A stretch of 64,000 nucleotides of DNA, taken from contig BAEM01000032.1 of NCBI GenBank assembly GCA_000314955.1, forward strand, positions 1 through 64,000, given 5' to 3'. Position 1 is the stretch's first letter, and each line of letters starts with the position of its first letter. Shown here piece by piece: positions 38,254-46,801 of this stretch. The notes under the pieces are model-generated. The model was not told the DNA's origin, made no database searches, and was given only the letters and a program-made list of their open reading frames with translations. This stretch comes from Paraglaciecola chathamensis S18K6 (GTDB lineage Bacteria > Pseudomonadota > Gammaproteobacteria > Enterobacterales > Alteromonadaceae). The position numbers and the translations under genes were made by a program.

Positions 38254-38610
38254 ATGAAAATGGACTATTGCGTTCTTGGTACAAATAACATGGACTTGTC
38301 TTTTCAATTCTATAATTCACTTTTCGAAGGCTGCGAGCTAAATCACGTTCTATCCACAGAAAGAATGAGTTTTTGGCAGTGTGACGAGTTTGCATTTGCC
38401 ATCGCTAAACCCTTTGATGGTGCGCCTGCAAGTAATGGTAACGGCACTATGATTGGGTTTAATGTTGGCTCTAGCGACGAGGTGGAAAGGATGCATAGCA
38501 AGGCGATTGAGCTAGGGGGTATATGTGAGGGTGCACCTGGACACCGAGGGCCTAAATTTTCGGCGTATGTTAGAGATTTGGATAAAAATAAAATCGTTTT
38601 TAGCGCTTAA
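38254..38610 (+). CDS. VOC (glyoxalase/bleomycin resistance) family protein
   Basis: A 118-residue single-unit vicinal-oxygen-chelate protein: YCVLGTNNMDLSFQFYNSLF at the N-terminus, a central FAFAIAKPFDG strand and MIGFNVGSSDEVERMHSKAIELGG, ending in GPKFSAYVRDLDKNKIVFSA. Family members bind metals and act as lyases, dioxygenases or resistance proteins; the substrate is unknown. It directly follows the integron cassettes, and VOC genes are common in cassettes, but no attC is visible after it, so its cassette status is open. Confidence 0.85.
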   Translation: MKMDYCVLGTNNMDLSFQFYNSLFEGCELNHVLSTERMSFWQCDEFAFAIAKPFDGAPASNGNGTMIGFNVGSSDEVERMHSKAIELGGICEGAPGHRGPKFSAYVRDLDKNKIVFSA

Positions 38611-38650
38611 AAAGCTTCTTGTGGATGAGTAAGGTACTTTAATGTATTCA

Positions 38651-38880
38651 TCATTTGCTCTGTACCTCAGCGTGGCAGAAGTGTTTTTCAAACTCAGTGG
38701 TCAGGGGTAGCCACTGAGCTGAATCTAAACCAAGTGATTCTAAATTGAGGTTTTGAGTTTTGTCGATATGACGGCTTTATCGTCTCTAATGCCGCGACCT
38801 GTTGTACCTACCAGCTCACAATAGTCTTTGAGTGACTAGAGGATACCTTTGGTCATATTCTCGCGAGGGTTTCCGACAAA
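38651..38880 (-). pseudogene. Remnant of REP-associated tyrosine (IS200-like) transposase
   Basis: Reading the minus strand across two frames recovers the C-terminal half of a REP-associated transposase: FVGNPRENMTKGIL, an in-frame stop, SLKDYCELVGTTGRGIRDDK, then after a frameshift NLESLGLDSAQWLPLTTEFE and KHFCHAEVQSK with a stop at 38651. The DYCELV-TGR-IRDDK and LGLD-QWL pattern is characteristic of this group (Y1, DUF1568-like). The N-terminal catalytic part is absent. This is a decayed relic next to the integron. Confidence 0.7.
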
Positions 38881-39044
38881 GAATATTAAAACGCGGGATG
38901 CACTGTTTGGCTTGGTTATCGGTGAGGTTGTCAGTTTATGTTTGGGGAATAACACAAACCGGTTACCTATTTTGATTATCGAATTTGGCGTTCAATTCCT
39001 TACACTGGTGCGATGAATGAATCACAATAAAAATTGAGATTAAA

Positions 39045-39953
39045 ATGGCGCACAATAAAACCCTTTTACACTTTTCACTAGCTGCGTGTTTCGCTTTATC
39101 AGGTTGTGGCAGTGACCAAACAGCTGAATCCTCACACTCTAGCAAAGAAGCTAAAGGTGTGATGACGGATGCGGTTAATAACAGTACTTTTGACGTAAAA
39201 GCCAGCCCTGTAGACGAGACTGAAGATGAGTGGGTGTCGCTCTTTAACGGTAAGGATCTGCAAGGTTGGCGAACTTTTGTGAGTTACCAGCCCAAAGACA
39301 GCAAGTATCAAGATCCTGACGACCTGTCTGTTCGCGGCGTAAACAACGACCCTAAAAATGTGTTTAGCGTGCAAGATGGGCTGCTGCGTATTTCAGGAGA
39401 AGAGTGGGGCGGTATTAGTACAAAGAAAGAGTATGCTAATTTTCACCTTAAATTTGATGTTAAGTGGGGTGATAAAAAGTGGCCTCCTAGAGAAACCTTA
39501 CCGCGGGACAGCGGTGTATTGTATTTTGCCGTGGGGGAGCCAGGCGCATCGATGAATCACTGGATGCGTAGCCACGAAATGCAAATTCAGGTAGGCGATA
39601 GCGGTGATTATCATAGCCTTGACGGTGTGCTGATTGATACTCACTGTGGTAGTGCCAATCAGGGCGACTGGCATTTCTATCGCTACGATCCCGATATGCC
39701 AATGTGTAAAGACATCGCTAATCGGGTGTTAAAACTAGGCGAGTTTGAGAATCCGATAGGGCAGTGGGATTCTATGGAAGTTATTGCAGATGACACGATG
39801 GTTATTCATAAAATTAATGGCCACGAAGTGTTTCGCGGCTATCACTCTAGGCAAGTGATTGACGGGCAACAGGTACCACTTACAAAGGGAAGAATTGAGT
39901 TTCAATCAGAAGGGGCTGAAGTCTTTTATCGTAATATTCGTATTAAAGTATAG
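39045..39953 (+). CDS. DUF1080 (3-keto-disaccharide hydrolase domain) lipoprotein
   Basis: A 302-residue lipoprotein (lipobox FALSGCG, Cys21) with a DUF1080 jelly-roll domain from about 63: WVSLFNGKDLQGWRTF, LLRISGEEWGGISTKKEY, FHLKFDVKWG, RDSGVLYFAVG and MQIQVGDSGDYHSLDG, ending GRIEFQSEGAEVFYRNIRIK. These concanavalin-like domains occur in polysaccharide loci and in 3-keto-glycoside hydrolases. The gene belongs functionally with the agarase-sulfatase group on the other side of the integron. Exact substrate unknown. Confidence 0.9.
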   Translation: MAHNKTLLHFSLAACFALSGCGSDQTAESSHSSKEAKGVMTDAVNNSTFDVKASPVDETEDEWVSLFNGKDLQGWRTFVSYQPKDSKYQDPDDLSVRGVNNDPKNVFSVQDGLLRISGEEWGGISTKKEYANFHLKFDVKWGDKKWPPRETLPRDSGVLYFAVGEPGASMNHWMRSHEMQIQVGDSGDYHSLDGVLIDTHCGSANQGDWHFYRYDPDMPMCKDIANRVLKLGEFENPIGQWDSMEVIADDTMVIHKINGHEVFRGYHSRQVIDGQQVPLTKGRIEFQSEGAEVFYRNIRIKV

Positions 39954-40073
39954 TCGGCTGCGCTTTAATTCGTAAATTTAGCACACCAATAAACACAGCG
40001 GCGACGATAGCTAAGTAGCATTATTTATCGTCGCTGCGCTTGTAGCGAACTAAAGGTTAGCGATTCTATTCTT

Positions 40074-40108
40074 CACACATCACACATCACACATCACACA
40101 TCACACAT
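40074..40108. repeat. 7-bp tandem repeat, five units
   Basis: Five perfect copies of CACACAT followed by a partial CACA, in the convergent gap between the DUF1080 gene and the acetylesterase gene. A simple heptanucleotide repeat that is likely to vary in length by slippage. Confidence 0.9.
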
Positions 40109-40231
40109 CACAGCTTACAGCTTATTCACGTTTATGCTCTAAGCTTCGGTTAGGCTGTGTCAACGTTCAGCTGAAAAGCGCGCAGCGAGCCCTAGGTCCG
40201 TAGCTCAAAGCCATCAATGTCAAAAGCTAGG

Positions 40232-42160
40232 CTATTTTGCGCTGACATCACCTTCAAGCCAGTCGTCTGTTCTAAAGGGGACTGCAGGTAAATTTTCACT
40301 ATTGGTCAGATTGGCGATAGGGTTATTTGCCCATGCATAGCGCACGGCTTTAGGGGCTTTTATGTCGGGGTGCGACAGTAAAATTTTACTTCCTTGTATT
40401 TGTGCGTTTGCTTTACGGAACACCTTGTCAGCCCCGGCAATAATAAACCCTTCTACAGGTGCACTGTCAGTGGTTTTCAGACCTTGCGCGTTGGCAAACG
40501 TAATGGTTGCTTGCCATTGGGCTTGACCTTTACCTAGCTGAAGATCCACAAAGTCAGGGCCACTTTCTACTAGGTGGCGCCCGTATACCCTTGATGCCGC
40601 TTGGCGCCATAAGCGCTCACCCACTTGGCGCTTTTGTTTTGGATGCAAATCATCTGCACTGCCCACATCTATCGATACTGCCATTGCGGTATGGGGGACC
40701 GACAAGGTTTGTCGCTGTGCATCCCTAAGGTATGCCCATTTGCTTTTGGGCTGTAATTCGCTTGCAGGTAAATAGGCTGATATTTGTACAAACAAAAAAG
40801 GCATAGCAGGAGATTGCGCCCGCGATCGCCAGTTTTTAATCAGGTGGCTAAAAAGGGCGTGGTAATATTGGTGTTTGTTAACGTTGCTTTCTCCTTGATA
40901 CCAAATTACGCCTTGGGCGGTATAAGGGAGTAGTGGATAAATCATGGCGTTGTAAATAAAACTAGGGGTAAAACTGTAATTCATCACTTTAGGCATAGGG
41001 GGTTCAATCTTGTTATTGAATCGCCAAGCTGAAGATAGATCAGTTTTTATGCCATCAACCTCCAAATACACTTGCGCTTGCTTACCTGCAATGACTTGAT
41101 TGTCCCAATCACTGTTTACCCTAAGGGTAATAAGATTTTCACCTTGCTGAAGTAAGGCTTTTGGTATGAGGTGCGTTGATCCTGTGGCCTGCCAATCTTC
41201 TGTGGCTAGATGTTGGCCATTAATAAAGATAAACGCGTTCTGTTTAATACCACCAAAACTCAAGGTGACGGGGTTATCTGGAATATCTGTTAAGGTGAAT
41301 TCACGGCGCAGCCACACGAAATGGTGCAAAGGGTTTTTATTGGGTAAATCGATACTTTGCCACTGGCTATCGTCATATGCCTTATTAAGCGCGGGTTGCT
41401 TAAGTGCAGTTTCAAGATCGTTAATACGCTGCCATTTTTGCGCTTCTTTCTCTTTGTTTAAAGCGAGTATATCTGGCCAATTATGTTGCGCTTTTACCTC
41501 GGCACTTTGCTTTTCATAGCCAGGTAAGGTACTCACTACCTCTAAATCAAGCCAAGCTTCAGCTGGCGTGCCGCCCCAGTTACTTTCGATAATCCCAACC
41601 GCGACTTTTTCTTGTTCTTGTAATTTTCTAGCAAAAAACCAAGCAACGGCGGAAAAGTAACCTGCATTTTTAGAGCTGGCGACTTGCCAATGGCTTTTGG
41701 GTAAATGAGTCTGTTTGGTGGCCGCCAGCGCATAAGGCACATCAAAAAAACGAATGAGTGGTCGATTAGCAGTAGCGAGCTCGTCGTCTTTGCCAATCAC
41801 GTCCCCTTTTAATTTCCACTCCATGTTGGACTGGCCGCTGGCTATCCATACTTCACCAAAATACACGTCCTGAATTGTTTTAGTTTCATCAGCAACAATG
41901 GTGATATTAAATGGCCCAGCTTTGTTATGGGCAGGCAGTATTATCTCCCAGTCTCCGTTTAGGGCTGCCTGGGTGGAGTAGCGTTTTCCTAGCACATTTA
42001 CGCTAACTGTTTGGCTAGCCGGTGCTTCACCCCAAAGACGTACAGGTTTATCTCGCTGTAAAACCATATGATCTGAAAAGAGCGACGATAACGTCAGTGC
42101 TTGTACTTCGGTGCTACTGCTCATAAAAAGAAGGAGTCCTATAAAAATAACGTGCTGCAT
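40232..42160 (-). CDS. Sialate O-acetylesterase-like SGNH esterase with sugar-binding insert
   Basis: A 642-residue secreted protein with signal peptide about 1-21. The SASA/SGNH hydrolase motif GEVWIASGQSNMEW places the nucleophile at Ser111; VIWYQGESNV and the DDLHPKQKRQVGERL block (catalytic Asp/His) complete it. A jelly-roll insert around 270-360 (WLRREFTL, GGIKQNAFIFINGQ, NLITLRVNSDWDN) resembles the galactose-binding domain of GH2 enzymes. It removes acetyl esters from glycans, so it fits the algal polysaccharide locus. Start chosen at the first Met with a clear signal sequence. Confidence 0.9.
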   Translation of the reverse strand: MQHVIFIGLLLFMSSSTEVQALTLSSLFSDHMVLQRDKPVRLWGEAPASQTVSVNVLGKRYSTQAALNGDWEIILPAHNKAGPFNITIVADETKTIQDVYFGEVWIASGQSNMEWKLKGDVIGKDDELATANRPLIRFFDVPYALAATKQTHLPKSHWQVASSKNAGYFSAVAWFFARKLQEQEKVAVGIIESNWGGTPAEAWLDLEVVSTLPGYEKQSAEVKAQHNWPDILALNKEKEAQKWQRINDLETALKQPALNKAYDDSQWQSIDLPNKNPLHHFVWLRREFTLTDIPDNPVTLSFGGIKQNAFIFINGQHLATEDWQATGSTHLIPKALLQQGENLITLRVNSDWDNQVIAGKQAQVYLEVDGIKTDLSSAWRFNNKIEPPMPKVMNYSFTPSFIYNAMIYPLLPYTAQGVIWYQGESNVNKHQYYHALFSHLIKNWRSRAQSPAMPFLFVQISAYLPASELQPKSKWAYLRDAQRQTLSVPHTAMAVSIDVGSADDLHPKQKRQVGERLWRQAASRVYGRHLVESGPDFVDLQLGKGQAQWQATITFANAQGLKTTDSAPVEGFIIAGADKVFRKANAQIQGSKILLSHPDIKAPKAVRYAWANNPIANLTNSENLPAVPFRTDDWLEGDVSAK

Positions 42161-42485
42161 TACTGCTCCAAATCCGTACTAACATTGCCTAATGATTAAA
42201 ATTTACACTGTTATCGAACGCAGCAATAGTCCCTTTGCTTTATGTTATATGGTTTTGTGTACAGTAACTTTATTAATGATGTGGTTGAATCAACTGCTTG
42301 GATCGCATGTTCACTAATTCAGCGCGCTGAAGGCAAATGCTTGTAGTGACTCACCATGGTTACGCAAGAGGGTAAGTTTGCTAATGCTTGCTTCGATTGG
42401 ATATAAGGTAGCCGCAATATTTAGATGTGCTAAAGGCATGGAATTCCCGATAAACGTTTACTGAGTTTAAAATTGTAATTTTACC
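42161..42485. other. Intergenic region upstream of acetylesterase gene
   Basis: A 325-bp stretch between two minus-strand genes. It must carry the acetylesterase promoter. I found no ORF with coding character, no terminator and no repeat. Confidence 0.55.
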
Positions 42486-42776
42486 TTAGATGGGATTGAT
42501 CCCCGCGCCAATCACAATCGCCCATTCATTGACTTGCCAGTGTTTGACGAGCCCGTGGCGCACATAGGGATCATTTTTAGCAAAGTCTTCAGCAACCCGT
42601 GCTGACTCTCCTTTAAACACCAAAGCAGCGCCCAGTGTAGGCGTGGTTAAAGCACCGCCTAAGCACAGCTCACCGCGGCTGCAAGCAGCTTGGGCTAACT
42701 TCAAATGTTCCTCTCTAAAGGCTTCACGTTTAGCTAAATAGTCTGGTTCGACATCATACGTCAGCAGGTAATACAT
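42486..42776 (-). CDS. YciI family protein
   Basis: A 96-residue protein of the YciI/YCII ferredoxin-like fold: MYYLLTYDVEPDYLAKREAF, REEHLKLAQ, LCLGGALTTP, ALVFKGESARVAEDFAKNDPYV and VKHWQVNEWAIVIG. The catalytic-type His-Asp pair is present in HLKL and NDPYV. The ATG at 42776 has GGAG spaced normally; the frame continues upstream into the MITE-like element, which supplies a spurious longer start at 42812. The family includes dehydrochlorinase-like and unknown enzymes, so function remains open. Confidence 0.85.
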   Translation of the reverse strand: MYYLLTYDVEPDYLAKREAFREEHLKLAQAACSRGELCLGGALTTPTLGAALVFKGESARVAEDFAKNDPYVRHGLVKHWQVNEWAIVIGAGINPI

Positions 42777-42798
42777 CTCATTCTCCATTCTTTTTTTT

Positions 42799-43064
42799 AT
42801 ACCAATCCGCATTAATAAGTGACCGTCTCAGAATGCGTCCAGCGGTTTTTGATTAAGGCGTCGCTATGTAGTAATGGTTGTTCCCTTTCAAATAGTGAGA
42901 ACGCAGAGCAAAAGCCGCTGGGGCATTCCTTGCAGGCGAGTTTTAAAAGGGCTTACACTGCGTTGCATGACTTCGAAAGAGAACAACTATTCATTCAGTC
43001 ATGCGCCTTGTTTAAGCCCTTTTAAACTCTCGCTGAGTCATCACTTATTAACGTGGAATGGTAT
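42799..43064 (+). mobile_element. 266-bp MITE-like element, copy 2
   Basis: Same element as 4183-4448 in opposite orientation, differing only by C/T changes at two positions (CGCC to CGTC near the left end, and GCAG to GTAG about 40 bases further in). Both ends are again flanked by TTA. It lies 23 bp before the YciI start codon, so it probably replaced or reshaped that promoter, and 200 bp from the end of the alcohol dehydrogenase gene. Confidence 0.85.
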
Positions 43065-43198
43065 TAATTCGCAGTGTGCACTTAAAACTAGATAGCATCT
43101 ACAGGAGAAATAGTAGCAAGGAAATACAGCAGAGTCTGAAGGTATGCGCGCAGAACAACGCTGGTTGCTGTTCGTTGAAAACAGAGCTTCTAACACCC

Positions 43199-43225
43199 AA
43201 AAAAAAGACCAGCGAGGCTGGTCTT
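43199..43225 (-). terminator. Intrinsic terminator after the alcohol dehydrogenase gene
   Basis: On the minus strand AAGACCAGC-CTC-GCTGGTCTT is followed by eight T residues, 40 bases after the stop codon. A perfect 9-bp stem with a 3-base loop. Confidence 0.92.
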
Positions 43226-43264
43226 GGTTGTTATTAAATAATAGCAGGAGAGTGCTGCAAGGCA

Positions 43265-45028
43265 CTACTTAGGAAGTTTAAATGTCCAAACACTGCCGCC
43301 CTGGTTAAAGTGTTTCACTCGTTGGGCAACATCACCGCCCCAAAGAGGAACCGCGCCGCCCCAGCCTGATAAAACGGAAATATATTGTTCGCCGTTCATT
43401 TCCCAAGTAACAGGCGAGCCGACAATGCCAGAACCAGTGTTAAACTTGTATTTTATTTGCCCTGTTTTCGCATCAAATGCTAGTAAATATCCCTCAGGAT
43501 TACCCATAAACACTAAGTTGCCTGCTGTGGCTAATACGCCTCCCCATAAAGGAGCGTAGTTCTGGTATCGCCACACTTCTTTGCCTGTTTTAGGGTCGAT
43601 TGCTTTTAATACACCTATGTATCCCTCGTTGATGGGTTTAATGGTAAAACCTGCGCCAAGGTAGGCCGCGCCTTTTTTATAGGCAGTCGGTTCGTTCCAA
43701 ATATCCATTTCCCACTCATTCGAGGGCACATAGAACAGTTCAGTGTCTTTGCTGTACGCCATAGGCATCCAGTTTTTTGCACCCAAGAAAGCAGGTGCTG
43801 AAACCACGGATGTGCCTTGCGTACCGTCTTTTGATTCCGACGGATCGCCTGGGCGGTTGCTATCCACAAAGATAGGGCGCCCATTTTTGTCTAATCCAGA
43901 GGCCCACGTAATTTTATCAGCAAACGGGAAGCCTCGAATGTAATCACCGTTTTCACGATTCAATACATAGAAGAAGCCGTTTCTATCCGCAGAGCCTGCC
44001 GCTTTGATGGTTTTGCCATTTTCTTGGTAATCAAAAGAAATCAGTTCATTTACGCCATCAAAATCCCATCCATCGTGTGGGGTTGATTGAAAGTGCCAAA
44101 CTATTTTACCTGTATCGGGGTCGATGGCTAAGCGAGATGAGGAAAACAAATTGTCACCTGGGCGAAGGTGAGAGTTCCAGGGGGCTGGATTACCGGTACC
44201 GAAGAAGAGTAAATCTACATCGGGATCATACGTACCTCCTAACCAAGGTGCAGCGCCTCCTGACTTCCATAGATCGCCAGGCCAAGTTTGCCCGGGCTTC
44301 CCACCTGATATTCCGTTCTCGGTTTTTTTACCGTCTTTCCAAATGTAACCCATATGGCCTTCAACCGTGGGGCGTTCCCACACTAATTGACCATTCACGG
44401 CATCATAGGCACGAACATTTCCGACAACACCAAATTCTCCCCCAGCGACGCCGGTGATGATCTTGCCTTTGACTATGATTGGAGCGGCAGTAATAGAATA
44501 TCCCGCTTTATAATCTTCTACTTTTTTCTTCCAAACGACCTTTCCGGTGTCTTTGTTCAATGCCACTAATTTGGCATCTAGGGTGCCGAAAATAACTAAT
44601 TCACCATACAGGGCGACGCCACGGTTGATAACATCGCAACAGGGCATTATGCCATCCGGTAGGCGCGCATCGTATTGCCAAAGTTCGTCACCTGTGTTGG
44701 CGTCTATTGCGTAAACCCGTGAATATGAGCCTGTTACATACATCACGCCATCTTTAATAAGCGGTTGTGACTCTTGCCCGCGCTGCTTCTCGCCGCCAAG
44801 TGAAAATGCCCAAACAGGTCTAATTTCTTGCACGGTATCGGTGTTAATTTTTGCGAGTGGGCTGTACCTTTGTCCTCTTAGGCCCATGCCATAAGACACA
44901 ACATCGCCTGTGGTTGCTTGGTCATTTAAGATGTCTTTATCTGTGACGTTTGCAGATACCGCAGGGGATAGTGCAAGTGAAATGAGCACTGATAATGACA
45001 ATACTGTTTTTATACCTTTATTGTTCAT
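43265..45028 (-). CDS. PQQ-dependent alcohol dehydrogenase, lanthanide type by motif
   Basis: A 587-residue periplasmic quinoprotein with signal peptide 1-26 (SPAVSA/NVT) and an eight-bladed propeller of PQQ/WD repeats ([29 protein letters not shown] and others). The adjacent-cysteine ring is at Cys130-Cys131 (MPCCDV). Metal and catalytic residues are Glu198 (GGEFG), Asn280 (GTGNPAPW) and the base Asp322 in [11 protein letters not shown]. Asp324, two residues after the base, is the extra carboxylate found in lanthanide-dependent XoxF/ExaF/PedH enzymes and replaced by Ala or Ser in calcium enzymes. There is no cytochrome domain; electrons should pass to the upstream-encoded cytochrome c. It is the third gene of a minus-strand operon. 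Confidence 0.95.
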   Translation of the reverse strand: MNNKGIKTVLSLSVLISLALSPAVSANVTDKDILNDQATTGDVVSYGMGLRGQRYSPLAKINTDTVQEIRPVWAFSLGGEKQRGQESQPLIKDGVMYVTGSYSRVYAIDANTGDELWQYDARLPDGIMPCCDVINRGVALYGELVIFGTLDAKLVALNKDTGKVVWKKKVEDYKAGYSITAAPIIVKGKIITGVAGGEFGVVGNVRAYDAVNGQLVWERPTVEGHMGYIWKDGKKTENGISGGKPGQTWPGDLWKSGGAAPWLGGTYDPDVDLLFFGTGNPAPWNSHLRPGDNLFSSSRLAIDPDTGKIVWHFQSTPHDGWDFDGVNELISFDYQENGKTIKAAGSADRNGFFYVLNRENGDYIRGFPFADKITWASGLDKNGRPIFVDSNRPGDPSESKDGTQGTSVVSAPAFLGAKNWMPMAYSKDTELFYVPSNEWEMDIWNEPTAYKKGAAYLGAGFTIKPINEGYIGVLKAIDPKTGKEVWRYQNYAPLWGGVLATAGNLVFMGNPEGYLLAFDAKTGQIKYKFNTGSGIVGSPVTWEMNGEQYISVLSGWGGAVPLWGGDVAQRVKHFNQGGSVWTFKLPK

Positions 45029-45151
45029 TGTTATTTCCTCATGAAATTTTAGTTTCGTAGCGTGTTTGAATTTAGCGGTCTAATGAAGGTTGTTGCTGTA
45101 TCTCTCATGTCGTTAATGAAGAACCTTTATTAGGTAATATGCATAGTATTG

Positions 45152-45225
45152 TGTGCACCTCTTTGGCTCTATGACTCAGGCGTAGGATATTTATTCATCA
45201 CTTAGTAGGAGGTCTAAGGTGCACA
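45152..45225. promoter_or_regulatory. Inverted repeat flanking the gap before the alcohol dehydrogenase gene
   Basis: TGTGCACCT at 45152-45160 and AGGTGCACA at 45217-45225 are exact 9-bp inverted repeats 65 bp apart (start to start) in the 198-bp gap between the binding-protein and dehydrogenase genes. They could be paired operator half-sites or a long-loop hairpin. Confidence 0.35.
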
Positions 45226-45226
45226 T

Positions 45227-46123
45227 TTATGGCGCGTAAAAGTCTGGGATTTCATATACCGTCCGATAGCGATTAAAAATTTCATCTATGGTGCCATCCT
45301 TGGTCATTTGCTCAACAATATCGCCAATGACATAACCCAATTGGCGATATTCAGCTTTGACGGCCATGCCGATGTCCCACTTTTGTTTGCCGATATTTGG
45401 GAAACCATTTTGCGCCAACAAGTAGCGTTGAGTGTCTAAATGACTCTGGTAGTAGCTGATTTGGCTGCGCATACCCATGACCGCATCAACCTTTTTGGCT
45501 TGCATTGCCTGAATTGCTAAAGGAATGGTGGCAAACTGTTTGCTCCTATCTCGCATGCGACCACGAAAGGCAGACATTAAATAGAATTGAGGAATTGAGT
45601 CATTTTCAACACCAATGTCGTGATATTGAAAAACGGCAATTGTCGGCACTGATTCAATGTTCGCTTGGTCAAATATAATCTGCCAAGATTCAACATGATA
45701 CGGGGCGAACATATGCACTTGGCCATTGACCAACTCCCCTATGTCATCGCGTTTTAAGCGGTATTTTTTATCGTAAGGCACTCGTAGCATTAGATCGGCA
45801 ACGGTGCGATCTAGAAAATGTCCCTTCCAAATATTATTGCGTAAATCGTCTTCTACTGATTCGTCAGCTGTAGCCCATTTCAATTTGAGTGTTACGCCTA
45901 ACTGCTTTGCAATCTGAGCGGCAATTTCTACATCTATACCTAAATCTTTGCCATTTTCTTGAAATGAAAAAGGCACGAAATCGCGGTACACAGCTACGGT
46001 AATGAAATCGGTCTGTATGATGTCATCATAAGTACGGGCTGAACTTGAAACACTGAAAAGCAGTGCACAAGCCGCCCATAAACTGAAATGGAAAGCGTTA
46101 TTGAGCGTCACTGACCGACTCAA
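45227..46123 (-). CDS. Quinoprotein-associated periplasmic binding protein (XoxJ/MxaJ-like)
   Basis: A 298-residue protein with signal peptide about 1-29 (VSSSA/RTY) and the fold of family-3 solute-binding proteins: ITVAVYRDFVPFSFQENGKDLGIDVEIAAQIAKQL, RVPYDKKYRLKRDD, ATIPLAIQAMQAKKVDAVMG and a C-terminal IDEIFNRYRTVYEIP. This pattern is typical of binding-protein-like subunits encoded beside PQQ dehydrogenases, including XoxJ and MxaJ, thought to help activate the enzyme. It overlaps the cytochrome gene by 26 bp and precedes the dehydrogenase gene, so the order is cytochrome, J-type protein, dehydrogenase. Confidence 0.88.
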   Translation of the reverse strand: MSRSVTLNNAFHFSLWAACALLFSVSSSARTYDDIIQTDFITVAVYRDFVPFSFQENGKDLGIDVEIAAQIAKQLGVTLKLKWATADESVEDDLRNNIWKGHFLDRTVADLMLRVPYDKKYRLKRDDIGELVNGQVHMFAPYHVESWQIIFDQANIESVPTIAVFQYHDIGVENDSIPQFYLMSAFRGRMRDRSKQFATIPLAIQAMQAKKVDAVMGMRSQISYYQSHLDTQRYLLAQNGFPNIGKQKWDIGMAVKAEYRQLGYVIGDIVEQMTKDGTIDEIFNRYRTVYEIPDFYAP

Positions 46124-46541
46124 GCCAGCTACGAATGGCCCACAATGCTTCTTGGTTCAAGTGCTCAGTCATTTTAGGCATGTAAACAGCGCCATTGCGT
46201 ACTGCGCCGTTTTGCACGCGGTATACGTACCATTCATCGCCATCATAATCAGGGGCAAGCATACGCAAATCAGGTGCGATACCACCAGATACGCCACCTA
46301 AACCATGGCACCGGGCGCAATTTTGATTGTAGGCAGATGAGCCGACACGCAAAATTTCTTCTTTGTCATCACCTTGTGCATCACGATAAGGGTTTGTGTC
46401 GCTCCATTCTTCGCCCAACTCAGGTAACGTTGAAGTGTCAACTCCTTGGGGGGTAACAGAGCCATGTGCAGCTAAACCGAAAGAACAGGTGGTTATGGCT
46501 GCTATAAAAACATTGCGGCTTAATGTACGTCTAATCATCAC
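46098..46541 (-). CDS. Periplasmic cytochrome c of the alcohol oxidation operon (PedF-like)
   Basis: A 147-residue monohaem cytochrome with signal peptide about 1-27. The haem site is CARCH (Cys75, Cys78, His79), with a probable axial Met in VYMPKM (121-124). The SGGIAPDLRMLAPD and ALWAIRSWLES segments match the cytochrome c-550 group linked to quinoprotein ethanol dehydrogenases. It should take electrons from the PQQ dehydrogenase. It is the first gene of the minus-strand operon and diverges from the ABC transporter operon. Confidence 0.9.
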   Translation of the reverse strand: MMIRRTLSRNVFIAAITTCSFGLAAHGSVTPQGVDTSTLPELGEEWSDTNPYRDAQGDDKEEILRVGSSAYNQNCARCHGLGGVSGGIAPDLRMLAPDYDGDEWYVYRVQNGAVRNGAVYMPKMTEHLNQEALWAIRSWLESVSDAQ

Positions 46542-46643
46542 CGTTTATCCTCTTTCTATGAAATTTGTATGTGATTTAATCAACGGGGATTAGCTTACCC
46601 ATCTGTGGGTCATTCACCCATTGCACTTTAGCTAGAGTAAATC

Positions 46644-46659
46644 TCATCCTTTAGGATGA
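46644..46659. promoter_or_regulatory. Palindrome in the divergent promoter of the two operons
   Basis: TCATCCTTTAGGATGA has 7-bp perfect arms around a 2-base centre. It sits about midway in the 260-bp gap between the cytochrome operon and the ABC operon, a good place for a shared regulator site. No copy was found at other promoters of the block. Confidence 0.4.
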
Positions 46660-46801
46660 TTTTTGCTGCTATATTCACGGTGAATTCAATATATTACTTT
46701 TAATTCAATGAGTTAGTGTGGGTTGGCTATAATTTCCAATAATGCTGTTCTTCTATATGCTGAGCTATCAAAATGTTTCATCGTGAATACGGGAGTCGTT
46801 A

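Noticed and set aside
38254-38610. VOC gene as a fourth integron cassette
   Set aside because: A core precedes it at 38061, but no attC or complementary R'' follows before the transposase relic. I list it only as adjacent.
43041-43265. 74-codon frame after the alcohol dehydrogenase gene
   Set aside because: It spans the intrinsic terminator and the end of the MITE-like element and has no coding character.
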